A stretch of 8,989 bases of DNA from CAZMVU01 sp964569295. GTDB lineage: Bacteria > Hydrogenedentota > Hydrogenedentia > Hydrogenedentales > JAGMZX01. The DNA lies in assembly GCA_964569295.1 (NCBI GenBank), contig CAZMVU010000202.1, positions 1-8,989 on the forward strand, given 5' to 3'. Position numbers and translations under genes: made by a program. Positions 1 through 6,193 of this stretch are shown here, piece by piece. Under the pieces are notes generated by a model. That model saw only the letters and a list, made by a program, of their open reading frames with translations, ran no database searches and was not told where the DNA came from. Numbering within the stretch: the first letter of the stretch is position 1; every line of letters begins with the position of its first letter.

Positions 1-840
1 GGGCGCCTTCACCGCGCATGCCTGGAAGGTGCCGCGGATTTTGTTCACCACGAGCGTGACCAGGGCCTCGCCCTCGACATCTTCGGCGATGATGAGCAGC
101 GGCTTACCGCTCTTCGCGATTTGCTCGAGCAGCGGCAGCAGGTCTTTCAGGTTCGAGATTTTCTTTTCATGGATGAGGATGTAGGGCTCCTCGAGCACCA
201 CTTCCATGGACTCGTTGTCCGTCACGAAATAAGGCGACAGGTAGCCCTTGTCGAACTGCATCCCCTCGACGACCTCGAGCGTGGTCTCGATGGACTTCGC
301 CTCTTCGACCGTAATCGTGCCGTCATTGCCGACCTTCTCCATGGCATCGGCGATGATGTTGCCGATCTCCGGGTCGCTGTTCGCCGAGATCGAGGCGACG
401 CTTTTGATGACTTCCTTGTCGCCCTTGACCTGTTTCGACTGGTTGCGCAGGTCCGCGACCACCGCCTCGACCGCCTTGTGAATCCCACGCTGAAGCGCCA
501 TCGGGTTCGCGCCGGCCGTCACGTTGCGCAGGCCCTCGCGGAAGATCGACTCCGCCAGAATGGTCGCCGTGGTCGTGCCGTCGCCCGCCACGTCCGAGGT
601 CTTCGAAGCGACCTCCTTCACCATCTGCGCGCCCATGTTCTCGTACTTGTCCTCGAGCTCGATCTCCTTGGCCACGGACACGCCGTCTTTCGTGACCGTC
701 GGGGCGCCCCACTTCTTGTCCAGTACGACATTGCGGCCCTTGGGACCGAGGGTGGCCTTGACGGCCCGCGAAAGCTGGGTTACGCCGCTGAGAATCCCGC
801 GGCGTGCTTCTTCGCCAAACTGCAGTTTTTTCGCTGCCAT
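1..840 (-). CDS. groEL: Chaperonin GroEL (Hsp60), 5' part only; cut by window edge
   Basis: Large subunit of the GroEL-GroES folding chamber, an ATP-driven cytoplasmic chaperonin. The reading frame is open from the ATG at 840 to the window edge, giving 280 of about 540-550 residues. It covers the N-terminal equatorial domain, the intermediate segment and much of the apical domain, and stops within the conserved VKAPGFG stretch. Visible hallmarks are the ATP-site residues at the usual GroEL numbering: TKDG with Asp52 and GDGTTTAT with Asp87. LEDKYENMGAQMVKEVA at about 62-78 is also typical. A perfect AGGAGG (851-856 on the complementary strand) lies 10 bases before the ATG and fixes the start. 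It follows groES by 53 bp and is surely co-transcribed with it from the CIRCE-controlled promoter. Identification is certain; the truncation is only the edge of the window. Confidence 0.98.
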   Translation of the reverse strand, partial: MAAKKLQFGEEARRGILSGVTQLSRAVKATLGPKGRNVVLDKKWGAPTVTKDGVSVAKEIELEDKYENMGAQMVKEVASKTSDVAGDGTTTATILAESIFREGLRNVTAGANPMALQRGIHKAVEAVVADLRNQSKQVKGDKEVIKSVASISANSDPEIGNIIADAMEKVGNDGTITVEEAKSIETTLEVVEGMQFDKGYLSPYFVTDNESMEVVLEEPYILIHEKKISNLKDLLPLLEQIAKSGKPLLIIAEDVEGEALVTLVVNKIRGTFQACAVKAP

Positions 841-893
841 AATGACGTTACCTCCTGTTTATCTATCTTGTTGCCCGTTTGTTGCGGGGTGAA

Positions 894-1184
894 TTACTTC
901 TCGATAACCGCGAGCACATCGTCCTCGCGCATGATGATATGTTCTTCGCCGTCGATCTTCACTTCCGTGCCGGCATACTTGCCCATCAGAATCCGGTCGC
1001 CCTTCTTCACTTCCAGGGGCACCCGCTTGCCGTCGTCATCCACCTTGCCGGGGCCTACCTCGACGACGGTGCCTTCCTGGGGCTTCTCTTTTGCGGTTTC
1101 GGGGATGATGATGCCGCCGCGCACGGTCTCTTCCGCTTCGACGCGCTTGACCAGAATCCGGTCTGCAAGGGGTCGTACATTCAT
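894..1184 (-). CDS. groES: Co-chaperonin GroES (Hsp10)
   Basis: Lid of the GroEL chamber, a cytoplasmic heptamer. The product is 96 residues, the normal family length. It opens MNVRPLADRILVKR, has the mobile-loop region EETVRGGIIIPETAKEKPQ at about 18-36 with its hydrophobic III contact for GroEL, the VGPGK segment, GDRILMGKYAGTEV, and ends DDVLAVIEK. I chose the ATG at 1184 because it gives the family's usual N-terminus and has AAGGAG (1193-1198) eight bases upstream. An in-frame ATG at 1205 would add seven residues, but these are encoded by the ribosome binding site itself. First gene of the groES-groEL operon. Confidence 0.98.
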   Translation of the reverse strand: MNVRPLADRILVKRVEAEETVRGGIIIPETAKEKPQEGTVVEVGPGKVDDDGKRVPLEVKKGDRILMGKYAGTEVKIDGEEHIIMREDDVLAVIEK

Positions 1185-1289
1185 GGTAAACTCTCCTTCT
1201 TCCATGGTGCTGGGTTGAATTGACCGGGCGATAGGGCTGCACAGGCCACTGCTGCCATTTTGGCAAAAGACCCAACCGCCCGAAACGGG

Positions 1290-1316
1290 TTAGCACTCGA
1301 TAACTGCGAGTGATAA
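1290..1316 (-). promoter_or_regulatory. CIRCE operator (HrcA binding site)
   Basis: The inverted repeat reads TTAGCACTC, nine bases, GAGTGATAA on the plus strand. It matches the CIRCE consensus (TTAGCACTC-N9-GAGTGCTAA) at 17 of 18 arm positions with exactly the standard 9-base spacer. CIRCE is the binding site of the heat-shock repressor HrcA, which itself needs GroEL for activity. One arm overlaps the -10 box and the predicted transcription start of groES, the classic repressing position. No hrcA gene is in the window. Confidence 0.96.
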
Positions 1317-1341
1317 TAGCACACGCCAGCCAGCATGTCAA
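1313..1341 (-). promoter_or_regulatory. Sigma70-type promoter of groES-groEL
   Basis: Read on the minus strand there is a perfect -35 TTGACA (1336-1341), a 17-base spacer, and a -10 TATTAT (1313-1318, five of six to consensus). The start of transcription should fall near 1306, inside the CIRCE operator, giving a leader of about 120 bases before groES. Consensus strength plus an overlapping operator fits a strong promoter held down by HrcA. Confidence 0.92.
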
Positions 1342-1403
1342 CACCCACAATGCGGCTTGAAAACGCCAAGTTTACACCCTATCCATGCCTGCGCGCAACC
1401 AAG

Positions 1404-1430
1404 TACCAGCGGCGCGCTACCAGCGGCGCG
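1404..1430. repeat. 13-bp direct tandem repeat in divergent intergenic region
   Basis: TACCAGCGGCGCG occurs at 1404-1416 and again at 1418-1430, a period of 14 bp. It lies in the roughly 290 bp between the groES promoter and the glycosyltransferase start. The rest of that stretch (1342-1631) holds the second TGCCA dyad at 1462 and a -10 box at 1591. I see no gene in it. Confidence 0.7.
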
Positions 1431-1565
1431 AGACTCTTGGTGCCACGCATCGCCATGAGATTGCCAAAATGGCAAAAGCATGGCCGGGGGTACATGGCCC
1501 GGCGTCGTCGCCGCCCCGTGTCCTGGCGCGCTGGCCGCGCCTGGCAGTTTCGTCACCGGCGGCTG

Positions 1566-1596
1566 TTGTGCCTTGGCTATGTCGGGCCTGTATAAT
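1566..1596 (+). promoter_or_regulatory. Probable promoter of the GT2-LAB_N-GT39 operon
   Basis: A perfect -10 hexamer TATAAT is at 1591-1596, directly preceded by TG, and places a transcription start about 28 bases before the ATG at 1632. The -35 is poor: the best hexamer is TTGTGC at 1566-1571 with a long 19-base spacer. The promoter may be weak or may need an activator; the nearby TGCCA dyad at 1462-1474 is a possible site. Confidence 0.55.
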
Positions 1597-1631
1597 GGAT
1601 AGCAATCACGAAACCCCGGAATTCACGCGCT

Positions 1632-2354
1632 ATGCCCTCCCTGGTGTCTATAGTTGTTCCGTTTTACAACGAAGAGGAGAACGTGCGCCGCCTGTATGAG
1701 CGGATCGCGGCGGTGTTCGCTGACCTCCCGGGCTATGCCTTCGAGTGCCTGTTGGTGAATGATGGCAGCACTGACGGCACGCGCGAAGCGCTCGGCTCGC
1801 TGGCGGCGCAGGACGATCGGGTGCGCCCGGTGCACTTGGCGGGAAACCACGGGCAATCGGCGGCGCTCTACACGGGGATGGTGCGGTCGCGTGGCGAATA
1901 CATCCTCACGCTGGACGGCGACCTGCAAAATGACCCGGCGGATTTTCCCCGGTTTCTCGAACTCCTCGAGGAGCACGCTTGCGTGTGCGGCTACCGGGTG
2001 AACCGGCACGATACTGTGGTGCGGCGGGCTTCGGGCAAGGTGGCCAATGCCGTCCGCAACGCGATCCTCCACGATGGCGTGCGCGACACCGGCTGCGGGA
2101 CAAAGGGGTTCCGGCGTGTGTGCCTGCGGTACTTTGTGTGTTTCAACGGGCTGCACCGGTTCTTGCCGGTGTTTGTGCGCATGGCGGGTCTCTCCATCGT
2201 CGAGGTGCCCGTGAAGCACCACGCGCGGCAATACGGCGTGTCCAAGTACGGCATCGGCAACCGGCTGTGGCGCGGTTTGTATGATCTTATCGGGGTGGCC
2301 TGGCTGCGGCGGCGGATTGTGGTGGTGACGGTCGAAGAGGACACCGGCCCATGA
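1632..2354 (+). CDS. GT2 family glycosyltransferase, polyprenyl-phosphate sugar synthase type (DPMS/ArnC-like)
   Basis: Likely transfers a sugar from a nucleotide donor to undecaprenyl (polyprenyl) phosphate on the cytoplasmic face of the membrane. The 240-residue protein shows the GT-A fold motifs in order: VPFYNEEEN at 10-17, VNDGSTDGT at 42-50, the metal/nucleotide DxD as LDGDLQNDP at 94-102, a DTGCGTKGFRR block near 150-160, FNGLHRFLP, and RQYGVSKYG at 199-207, typical of dolichol-phosphate mannose synthase relatives. Unlike ArnC and GtrB it lacks the C-terminal pair of membrane helices and ends shortly after a basic LRRR segment, so it is probably membrane-associated rather than integral. 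The start at 1632 places the VSIVVPFYNE strand at the usual N-terminus; its ribosome binding site is weak (CGGA about 11 bases upstream). First gene of the cassette, 19 bp before the LAB_N gene. The sugar cannot be read from the sequence. Confidence 0.9.
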   Translation: MPSLVSIVVPFYNEEENVRRLYERIAAVFADLPGYAFECLLVNDGSTDGTREALGSLAAQDDRVRPVHLAGNHGQSAALYTGMVRSRGEYILTLDGDLQNDPADFPRFLELLEEHACVCGYRVNRHDTVVRRASGKVANAVRNAILHDGVRDTGCGTKGFRRVCLRYFVCFNGLHRFLPVFVRMAGLSIVEVPVKHHARQYGVSKYGIGNRLWRGLYDLIGVAWLRRRIVVVTVEEDTGP

Positions 2355-2373
2355 GTGGGGAAGGGGGTTTGCA

Positions 2374-3087
2374 GTGACGTTCGGCGCCTGGGTTGGCATA
2401 ACGGCGGAGGCGATGGGGGTGGCGGCGGCCTTTGTTTTTTATGGGCGGTTCTACATGCAATGGATCGCCTCGGAACTCAAAGGCCGCAGCGTGATGCCGG
2501 TGGCCTTCTGGTATATGAGCTGCGCGGGGTCGTTCATGCTGCTATGTTACGCCTTCTATTCGGGGTCGCCCGTGGGCGCTTTGAGCCATTGCTTCAACAT
2601 GGTGGTGTACTCGCGCAACCTGGTGCATATCTGGCGCGGCCACGGCACCCTGACGCACACACGGTTCGTGGTGGTGCACGGGGTGGTGGCGGCGATTGTG
2701 CTCTTCGCGCTCGGTGGCACGGCGATCACCTGGCTCAATGAGTACGAGCTGACCCAGGCCGCCGGCGCAAATGCCATGCGCCGCACCTGGTTCTGGGTCG
2801 CCGTGGGCGTCGTGGCCCAGGTGCTCTTCGCGAGCCGCTTTTTCATTCAGTGGGTAATCACGGAAATCCGCAAGGAGAGCGTGGTGCCGGTAGTCTTCTG
2901 GTACCTGAGCGTGGTGGCGGCGGTGCTTATGTGTGCCTCGCACCTGAACCAGCAGGAGTGGATTTTCGGGGTGGGGGTTGCCGCGACGGTATTCGTCTAT
3001 CTGCGCAATATCTGGCTTATACACCGCCACGGGCCGGCCGATACACCAGCCGTGTCTTCCCCTTCCGCTGGTAAATCGTTAGAATAA
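2374..3087 (+). CDS. Tandem LAB_N-domain membrane protein (lipid A biosynthesis N-terminal domain, duplicated)
   Basis: Integral membrane protein of 237 residues with two copies of the LAB_N domain, a three-helix unit first named from the N-terminus of some lipid A-disaccharide synthases. In repeat 1 the conserved residues are R25, Q29-W30, E34, S39, P42, FWY 45-47, S49, Y79 and RN 81-82. In repeat 2 they are R155, Q159-W160, E164, S169, P172, FWY 175-177, S179, Y209 and RN 211-212. Every one is shifted by exactly 130 residues. Between the copies, about 98-120, is an extra hydrophobic segment. The start is the GTG at 2374 with AAGGGGG (2361-2367) six bases upstream. Genes of this family commonly sit beside GT2 and GT39 enzymes; the role is unproven. 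A carrier or flippase for the lipid-linked sugar is my inference from the repeat architecture and neighbours. It has no catalytic LpxB domain, so it is not lipid A-disaccharide synthase. Confidence 0.88.
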   Translation: MTFGAWVGITAEAMGVAAAFVFYGRFYMQWIASELKGRSVMPVAFWYMSCAGSFMLLCYAFYSGSPVGALSHCFNMVVYSRNLVHIWRGHGTLTHTRFVVVHGVVAAIVLFALGGTAITWLNEYELTQAAGANAMRRTWFWVAVGVVAQVLFASRFFIQWVITEIRKESVVPVVFWYLSVVAAVLMCASHLNQQEWIFGVGVAATVFVYLRNIWLIHRHGPADTPAVSSPSAGKSLE

Positions 3088-3095
3088 AATCGGGC

Positions 3096-3111
3096 GGCGT
3101 GTTTCCGGAGC
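3096..3111 (+). repeat. 16-bp copy of GGCGTGTTTCCGGAGC (second copy 8836-8851)
   Basis: This exact 16-mer is found here, nine bases after the LAB_N stop codon, and again at the start of the hairpin series at the right end of the window. A chance exact match of this length within 9 kb is unlikely. The gap may hold a decayed copy of the right-end repeat, also suggested by the three-base-loop hairpin that follows at 3144. Confidence 0.6.
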
Positions 3112-3143
3112 AGGGCGCCGTGCGGACCAGGAAAAAGCGTTGA

Positions 3144-3160
3144 CCCGGCGTAGCGCCGGG
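3144..3160 (+). other. Perfect hairpin with 3-base loop upstream of the exported-protein gene
   Basis: CCCGGCG (3144-3150), loop TAG, CGCCGGG (3154-3160): a 7-bp all-GC stem 15 bases before the start codon at 3176 and just before the ribosome binding site GGGAG (3164-3168). There is no run of T after it, so it does not look like an intrinsic terminator on this strand. It could stall ribosomes, protect the downstream message, or be part of a repeat. Confidence 0.6.
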
Positions 3161-3175
3161 AACGGGAGAATACCC

Positions 3176-4135
3176 ATGCATACACTGGCGAGCGTGTTCC
3201 TTGCCGTGCTGGCGGCGGGTGTGGCCCAGCCCACGGCGGACGAAGGCCAGGACAAAAAGGTTATTGTCAACTACTGGACGCACATCCAGAAGATTCTCGA
3301 GAGCGAGGACGTGCGGGCAAACCGGCGCACGATGCGTCCCTCGGGCGAGGTGCTGGTCCGCGTTAGCTATCCCTTTGACCACCTGATGCACCTGAAACCC
3401 AAGCACTTGCTGCGTGCGGCGCATGAGGGCGTCGACGCCGCGCGCACGGCGGCGTGGGGCCGGTCCCCGGAAGCGGCGCACCGCCAGGCCTATGAAAACG
3501 TGGCGATGGCCCTCGAGTATTATCCGTTGCTGGCCGGTAACGACCAGGATGTGCTTGATTTGCTGTATGCCATGGCACGGCGCGCTAACGACCCGGTGTT
3601 GCGAACCTTCTTGGTCAACCGCACGGTTTCGGGGCTCGCGCCGGACTCGCTCTTTGCGCGGTACCTGCGCGATGAGGTCACGGCCATGGCGCCGCAAAAA
3701 TTCCGGAACTACCTGTACAAACCGGCTACGGCGCCCGACGAAGACCCCATGGTCCAGATGGCGGCCATCCGGGCGCTGTACCGCTACGACTACGCCTACC
3801 AGGGCCGTGTGTTGATGCTGGCGCCCGAGTTCCAGGTCTATGCGCGGCGCCATGATCTGCTGCCCGAGCCAGCCATGCTGTTGCGCCCTGGCGCTCCGGA
3901 ACCCTCGGGCGACACGGCACGCATGATGAGCACGCTCGAGACGCGCTGGCTCGATACGGCGCAGGATCTCGCCAAGCACCTCGAGCCGGAGCGGGGCCGG
4001 CCGGCGGCGGTGCGGGCGCTTGTGCGGGAGACGCTCGGGCGCATACGCCAGGAGGCGCCGCTCGAAGAGCCGGCAGCCATCGATGATCTCTTGGCGCAAT
4101 ATCCAAAGGATGGAGATAGTGATGGCGCCTCTTGA
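3176..4135 (+). CDS. Unknown predicted exported alpha-helical protein in glycosyltransferase cassette
   Basis: I do not recognise this 319-residue protein. The ATG at 3176 has GGGAG seven bases upstream and gives a plausible Sec signal peptide: a hydrophobic stretch TLASVFLAVLAAGVA at 3-17 with likely cleavage near residue 17-20. A TTG at 3140 would extend it with a charged leader across a strong hairpin and is less likely. The mature part is charged and probably mostly helical. Pieces such as NDPVLRTFLVNR and DPMVQMAAIRALYRYDYAY resemble HEAT-type helical repeats, but I cannot confirm a family. It has no further membrane segment and no lipobox. It lies 88 bp after the LAB_N gene and its last 14 bases overlap the GT39 gene, so translation of the two is probably coupled. 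A periplasmic partner of the GT39 enzyme is a reasonable guess, not shown. Confidence 0.8.
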   Translation: MHTLASVFLAVLAAGVAQPTADEGQDKKVIVNYWTHIQKILESEDVRANRRTMRPSGEVLVRVSYPFDHLMHLKPKHLLRAAHEGVDAARTAAWGRSPEAAHRQAYENVAMALEYYPLLAGNDQDVLDLLYAMARRANDPVLRTFLVNRTVSGLAPDSLFARYLRDEVTAMAPQKFRNYLYKPATAPDEDPMVQMAAIRALYRYDYAYQGRVLMLAPEFQVYARRHDLLPEPAMLLRPGAPEPSGDTARMMSTLETRWLDTAQDLAKHLEPERGRPAAVRALVRETLGRIRQEAPLEEPAAIDDLLAQYPKDGDSDGAS

Positions 4136-6092
4136 GGAGGGCCTGGCGCCGGGGGCGGTGTTGCGCTGGGCAGCGCTCGGGGTGGGCGTGGCGCTGCTGT
4201 TGGGCGGGCTCGGCGCCTATGATCTCTGGTCGCCTGATGAGCCGCGTTATGCCGAGGTGGCCCGGGAGATGCGCGAACGCGGCGACTTTCTCGTGCCCCA
4301 TGTGAACGCCGAACCCTACTACGAGAAACCGCCGCTCCTCTTCTGGCTCATAGCGCTTGCGGCGGCGCCTTGGGGCGGCGTCACAGAGACGGCTGCGCGG
4401 CTGCCGCTGGCGGTGAGTGCGCTGATCACGCTCGGTTTTACCTATGCCTTGGCGCGCGGTCTTTTCGGGCGGCGTGTGGCTTTCTGGGCGGCGGTGATCC
4501 TGCTGACCAACTGGCGGTTCTGGTGGCAGGCGCGGTTCGCTCAGATCGACATGCTGCTCACGGCGTGTATGGCGGCCGGGCTCTATGCCGTGTGGCGCTG
4601 GGACAAGGACCGGGAGACGCGGTGGCTCGTGCTGCTCTATGGCGCTACCGGCCTGGGTATGCTGGCGAAGGGGCCGCCGGCGCTCGTATTTCCGCTCGTG
4701 ACTCTCTGGGTGTTGTATTGGCGCGATCACGCCTCGCGCAAAGCAACGCACTGGGTTCTCGGCGCCCTGGGTGCGGTGGCCATGCTGGGCGTGTGGTTTG
4801 TGCCGGCGCGGCTTTTGGCCGTGGATCAGGTGCCCGGCGCCGCGCAAACCCAGATCGCCCACGATCTGTTCCGTAACATCATCGGGCGTATCTTTCTCGG
4901 CGTAAGCAAGGCGCAACCGCCCTGGTACTACTTCGTCAACATCCCCGTCGATTTTTTGCCGTGGTCACTGCTCCTGCCGTGGACCATCCCATGGGTCTGG
5001 CGCCATCGGCACGATGGCCACCCCATGCGCCTGCTTCTGAGCTTCACGGTTCCCGTGTTCATCCTCTTTTCCATGGCTATCGGCAAACGCGCCATCTACC
5101 TGCTGCCCCTATGGCCGGCGCTCGCCATGCTGATGGCGGCGAGCGTGCCGGCGCTTGTGGATGGGGCGCACACCGCGTGGCGCCGGCGCACGGCCTATGT
5201 GTGGGCGTTGGGTCTCGCGGGTATCGGCGCGGCGCCGTTTCTCATGTTGTTCACCGTGTTCGCCGACCGGGTCGATGCGGGGGTACTGTCCTTTGGTGTG
5301 GCGGGGTTGCTGGCGGCGGTGGCCGTGCTGGTTGCGGGTCTCGCTACCGGGGCGCGCGCCCTGCCGTGGATGATCGGCGGCGGCTTCGCCCTGCTCGGTC
5401 TGCTCGCACCGCACACGCTGCTGCCCGTGATCAACGAGTTCAAATCGGCGAAGGCGTTCTGTGCGCCCGTGCGCAGGCTCGCGGAGGCCGACGCCGAGTT
5501 TCGCCTGTACTCGGCGGGCTTTTCACGCGAACCCTATATCTTCTACAGCAAACGCGCGCATCAAGAGCGGTTCAACGATCCCATCGGCGTGGACCCGGCC
5601 GCCATAACGCCCGGAAGACGGGAGGCCCTGCGCGATTTCCAGTGGGCGGTCCGGGATCGGCTGACCGATGCGGTCGCGGATGTGCCCGTCGCCCATTACG
5701 GTGCACCCGGGGTGGCTGCGCATGCGGCGTTGCAGACGGCGGCGGAAGCGGCCATCGCCACGCGGGAGGCGGACGATAGGGCCGCTGTTCCCGCCTTCGA
5801 GGCGGAACTTGCCCAGGCCGTGGATGCCTATCTCGCGGAGTTCAGCGGCGATGGCCCGGCCTTCATGTTCGTCAAGGTCGAGGACTGGCGCTGGATGCTC
5901 GCCCTCGCCGCACAGCCGCCGGCGCTGCACGTCACGCGGCACGAGCAGGTGGGCAGCCGCGAGGTGTTGCTCGTCGCCAATACCACCGGCCGGGCGCTTC
6001 TAAAACAACACGCAATCGCCGTCACCGAACCTGATCCGCCGCCGGTGCCCGTGGAAGATGCGGGTGATGTGTTTGGGGTAGACACCCCCTGA
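4122..6092 (+). CDS. GT39 family (ArnT/PMT-like) membrane glycosyltransferase
   Basis: Likely transfers a sugar from a polyprenyl-phosphate donor to lipid A or another envelope acceptor on the periplasmic side. The 656-residue protein has about a dozen hydrophobic segments in residues 13-440. The ArnT-type signatures in the first periplasmic loop are clear: DEPRYAE at 39-45 with the presumed catalytic Asp39, REMRERGDFLVPH, and EPYYEKPPLLFW with Glu68-Lys69. QARFAQIDMLL (Asp143) and an AKGPPAL loop (K183-P185) follow, and a GKRAIYLLPLWPALA helix. A soluble tail of about 220 residues (437-656) makes it roughly 100 longer than E. coli ArnT. The ATG at 4122 has GGAG (4112-4115) six bases upstream; an ATG at 4110 is possible. 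The frame is open back to 4020, but that stretch lies inside the previous gene. The sugar and acceptor are not known; I avoid the name arnT because the rest of the aminoarabinose pathway is not here. Confidence 0.92.
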   Translation: MAPLEEGLAPGAVLRWAALGVGVALLLGGLGAYDLWSPDEPRYAEVAREMRERGDFLVPHVNAEPYYEKPPLLFWLIALAAAPWGGVTETAARLPLAVSALITLGFTYALARGLFGRRVAFWAAVILLTNWRFWWQARFAQIDMLLTACMAAGLYAVWRWDKDRETRWLVLLYGATGLGMLAKGPPALVFPLVTLWVLYWRDHASRKATHWVLGALGAVAMLGVWFVPARLLAVDQVPGAAQTQIAHDLFRNIIGRIFLGVSKAQPPWYYFVNIPVDFLPWSLLLPWTIPWVWRHRHDGHPMRLLLSFTVPVFILFSMAIGKRAIYLLPLWPALAMLMAASVPALVDGAHTAWRRRTAYVWALGLAGIGAAPFLMLFTVFADRVDAGVLSFGVAGLLAAVAVLVAGLATGARALPWMIGGGFALLGLLAPHTLLPVINEFKSAKAFCAPVRRLAEADAEFRLYSAGFSREPYIFYSKRAHQERFNDPIGVDPAAITPGRREALRDFQWAVRDRLTDAVADVPVAHYGAPGVAAHAALQTAAEAAIATREADDRAAVPAFEAELAQAVDAYLAEFSGDGPAFMFVKVEDWRWMLALAAQPPALHVTRHEQVGSREVLLVANTTGRALLKQHAIAVTEPDPPPVPVEDAGDVFGVDTP

Positions 6093-6110
6093 GCGCCCCC
6101 CTCTTTTGAG

Positions 6111-6175
6111 CATGGGGACGCCCCGTGGGTTCGCACAGGGCGAGGCATGCCGTTTACAATACTCCCCGCAGGGGG
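6111..6175 (+). other. Two short GC hairpins and a weak -10 in the gap before the isomerase gene
   Basis: The 101-bp gap 6093-6193 holds CATGGGG-ACG-CCCCGTG (6111-6127, 7 bp with one G-T pair) and TCCCC-GCA-GGGGG (6163-6175). Both have three-base loops and neither is followed by a T run. Between them TACAAT (6155-6160) could be a -10 box, with TTCGCA (6130-6135) as a poor -35 at 19 bases. The region may separate the glycosyltransferase operon from the isomerase-sulfatase pair, but neither a terminator nor a promoter is certain. Confidence 0.4.
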
Positions 6176-6193
6176 ACAGAAATCGCGGAAGGG

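Larger units (their letters stand above)
1253..1474. repeat. Two copies of a dyad TGCCA-N3-TGGCA followed by AAAG
   Basis: TGCCATTTTGGCA (1253-1265) lies in the groES leader and TGCCAAAATGGCA (1462-1474) in the divergent intergenic region. Both are 5-bp inverted repeats around three A or T bases, and both are followed by AAAG on the plus strand. The only difference is TTT against AAA in the centre. The sites flank the groES promoter and sit either side of the start region between the two divergent operons. They could be sites for a dimeric regulator or a short scattered palindrome. The coordinates span from the first copy to the second; the DNA between is the promoter region. Confidence 0.5.

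Noticed and set aside
121..1218. A 365-codon plus-strand frame across groEL and groES
   Set aside because: It is antisense to two certain chaperonin genes and spans their intergenic gap and promoter side; no protein family resemblance.
3144..3160. Intrinsic terminator between the LAB_N and unknown genes
   Set aside because: The strong stem has no following T run and leads straight into a ribosome binding site.
4020..4121. Upstream extension of the GT39 gene to a GTG at 4020
   Set aside because: It would lie wholly inside the preceding gene and add an Arg-rich, non-conserved leader; the ATG at 4122 has a good ribosome binding site.
3726..4916. Minus-strand frame of 396 codons over the end of the unknown gene and the start of the GT39 gene
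   Set aside because: Antisense to two genes with clear start sites and family features; composition rich in Arg, His and Pro.
6125..6193. Upstream GTG start for the isomerase gene
   Set aside because: The added 23 residues are not part of the family fold and the stretch carries hairpins and a possible -10 box.
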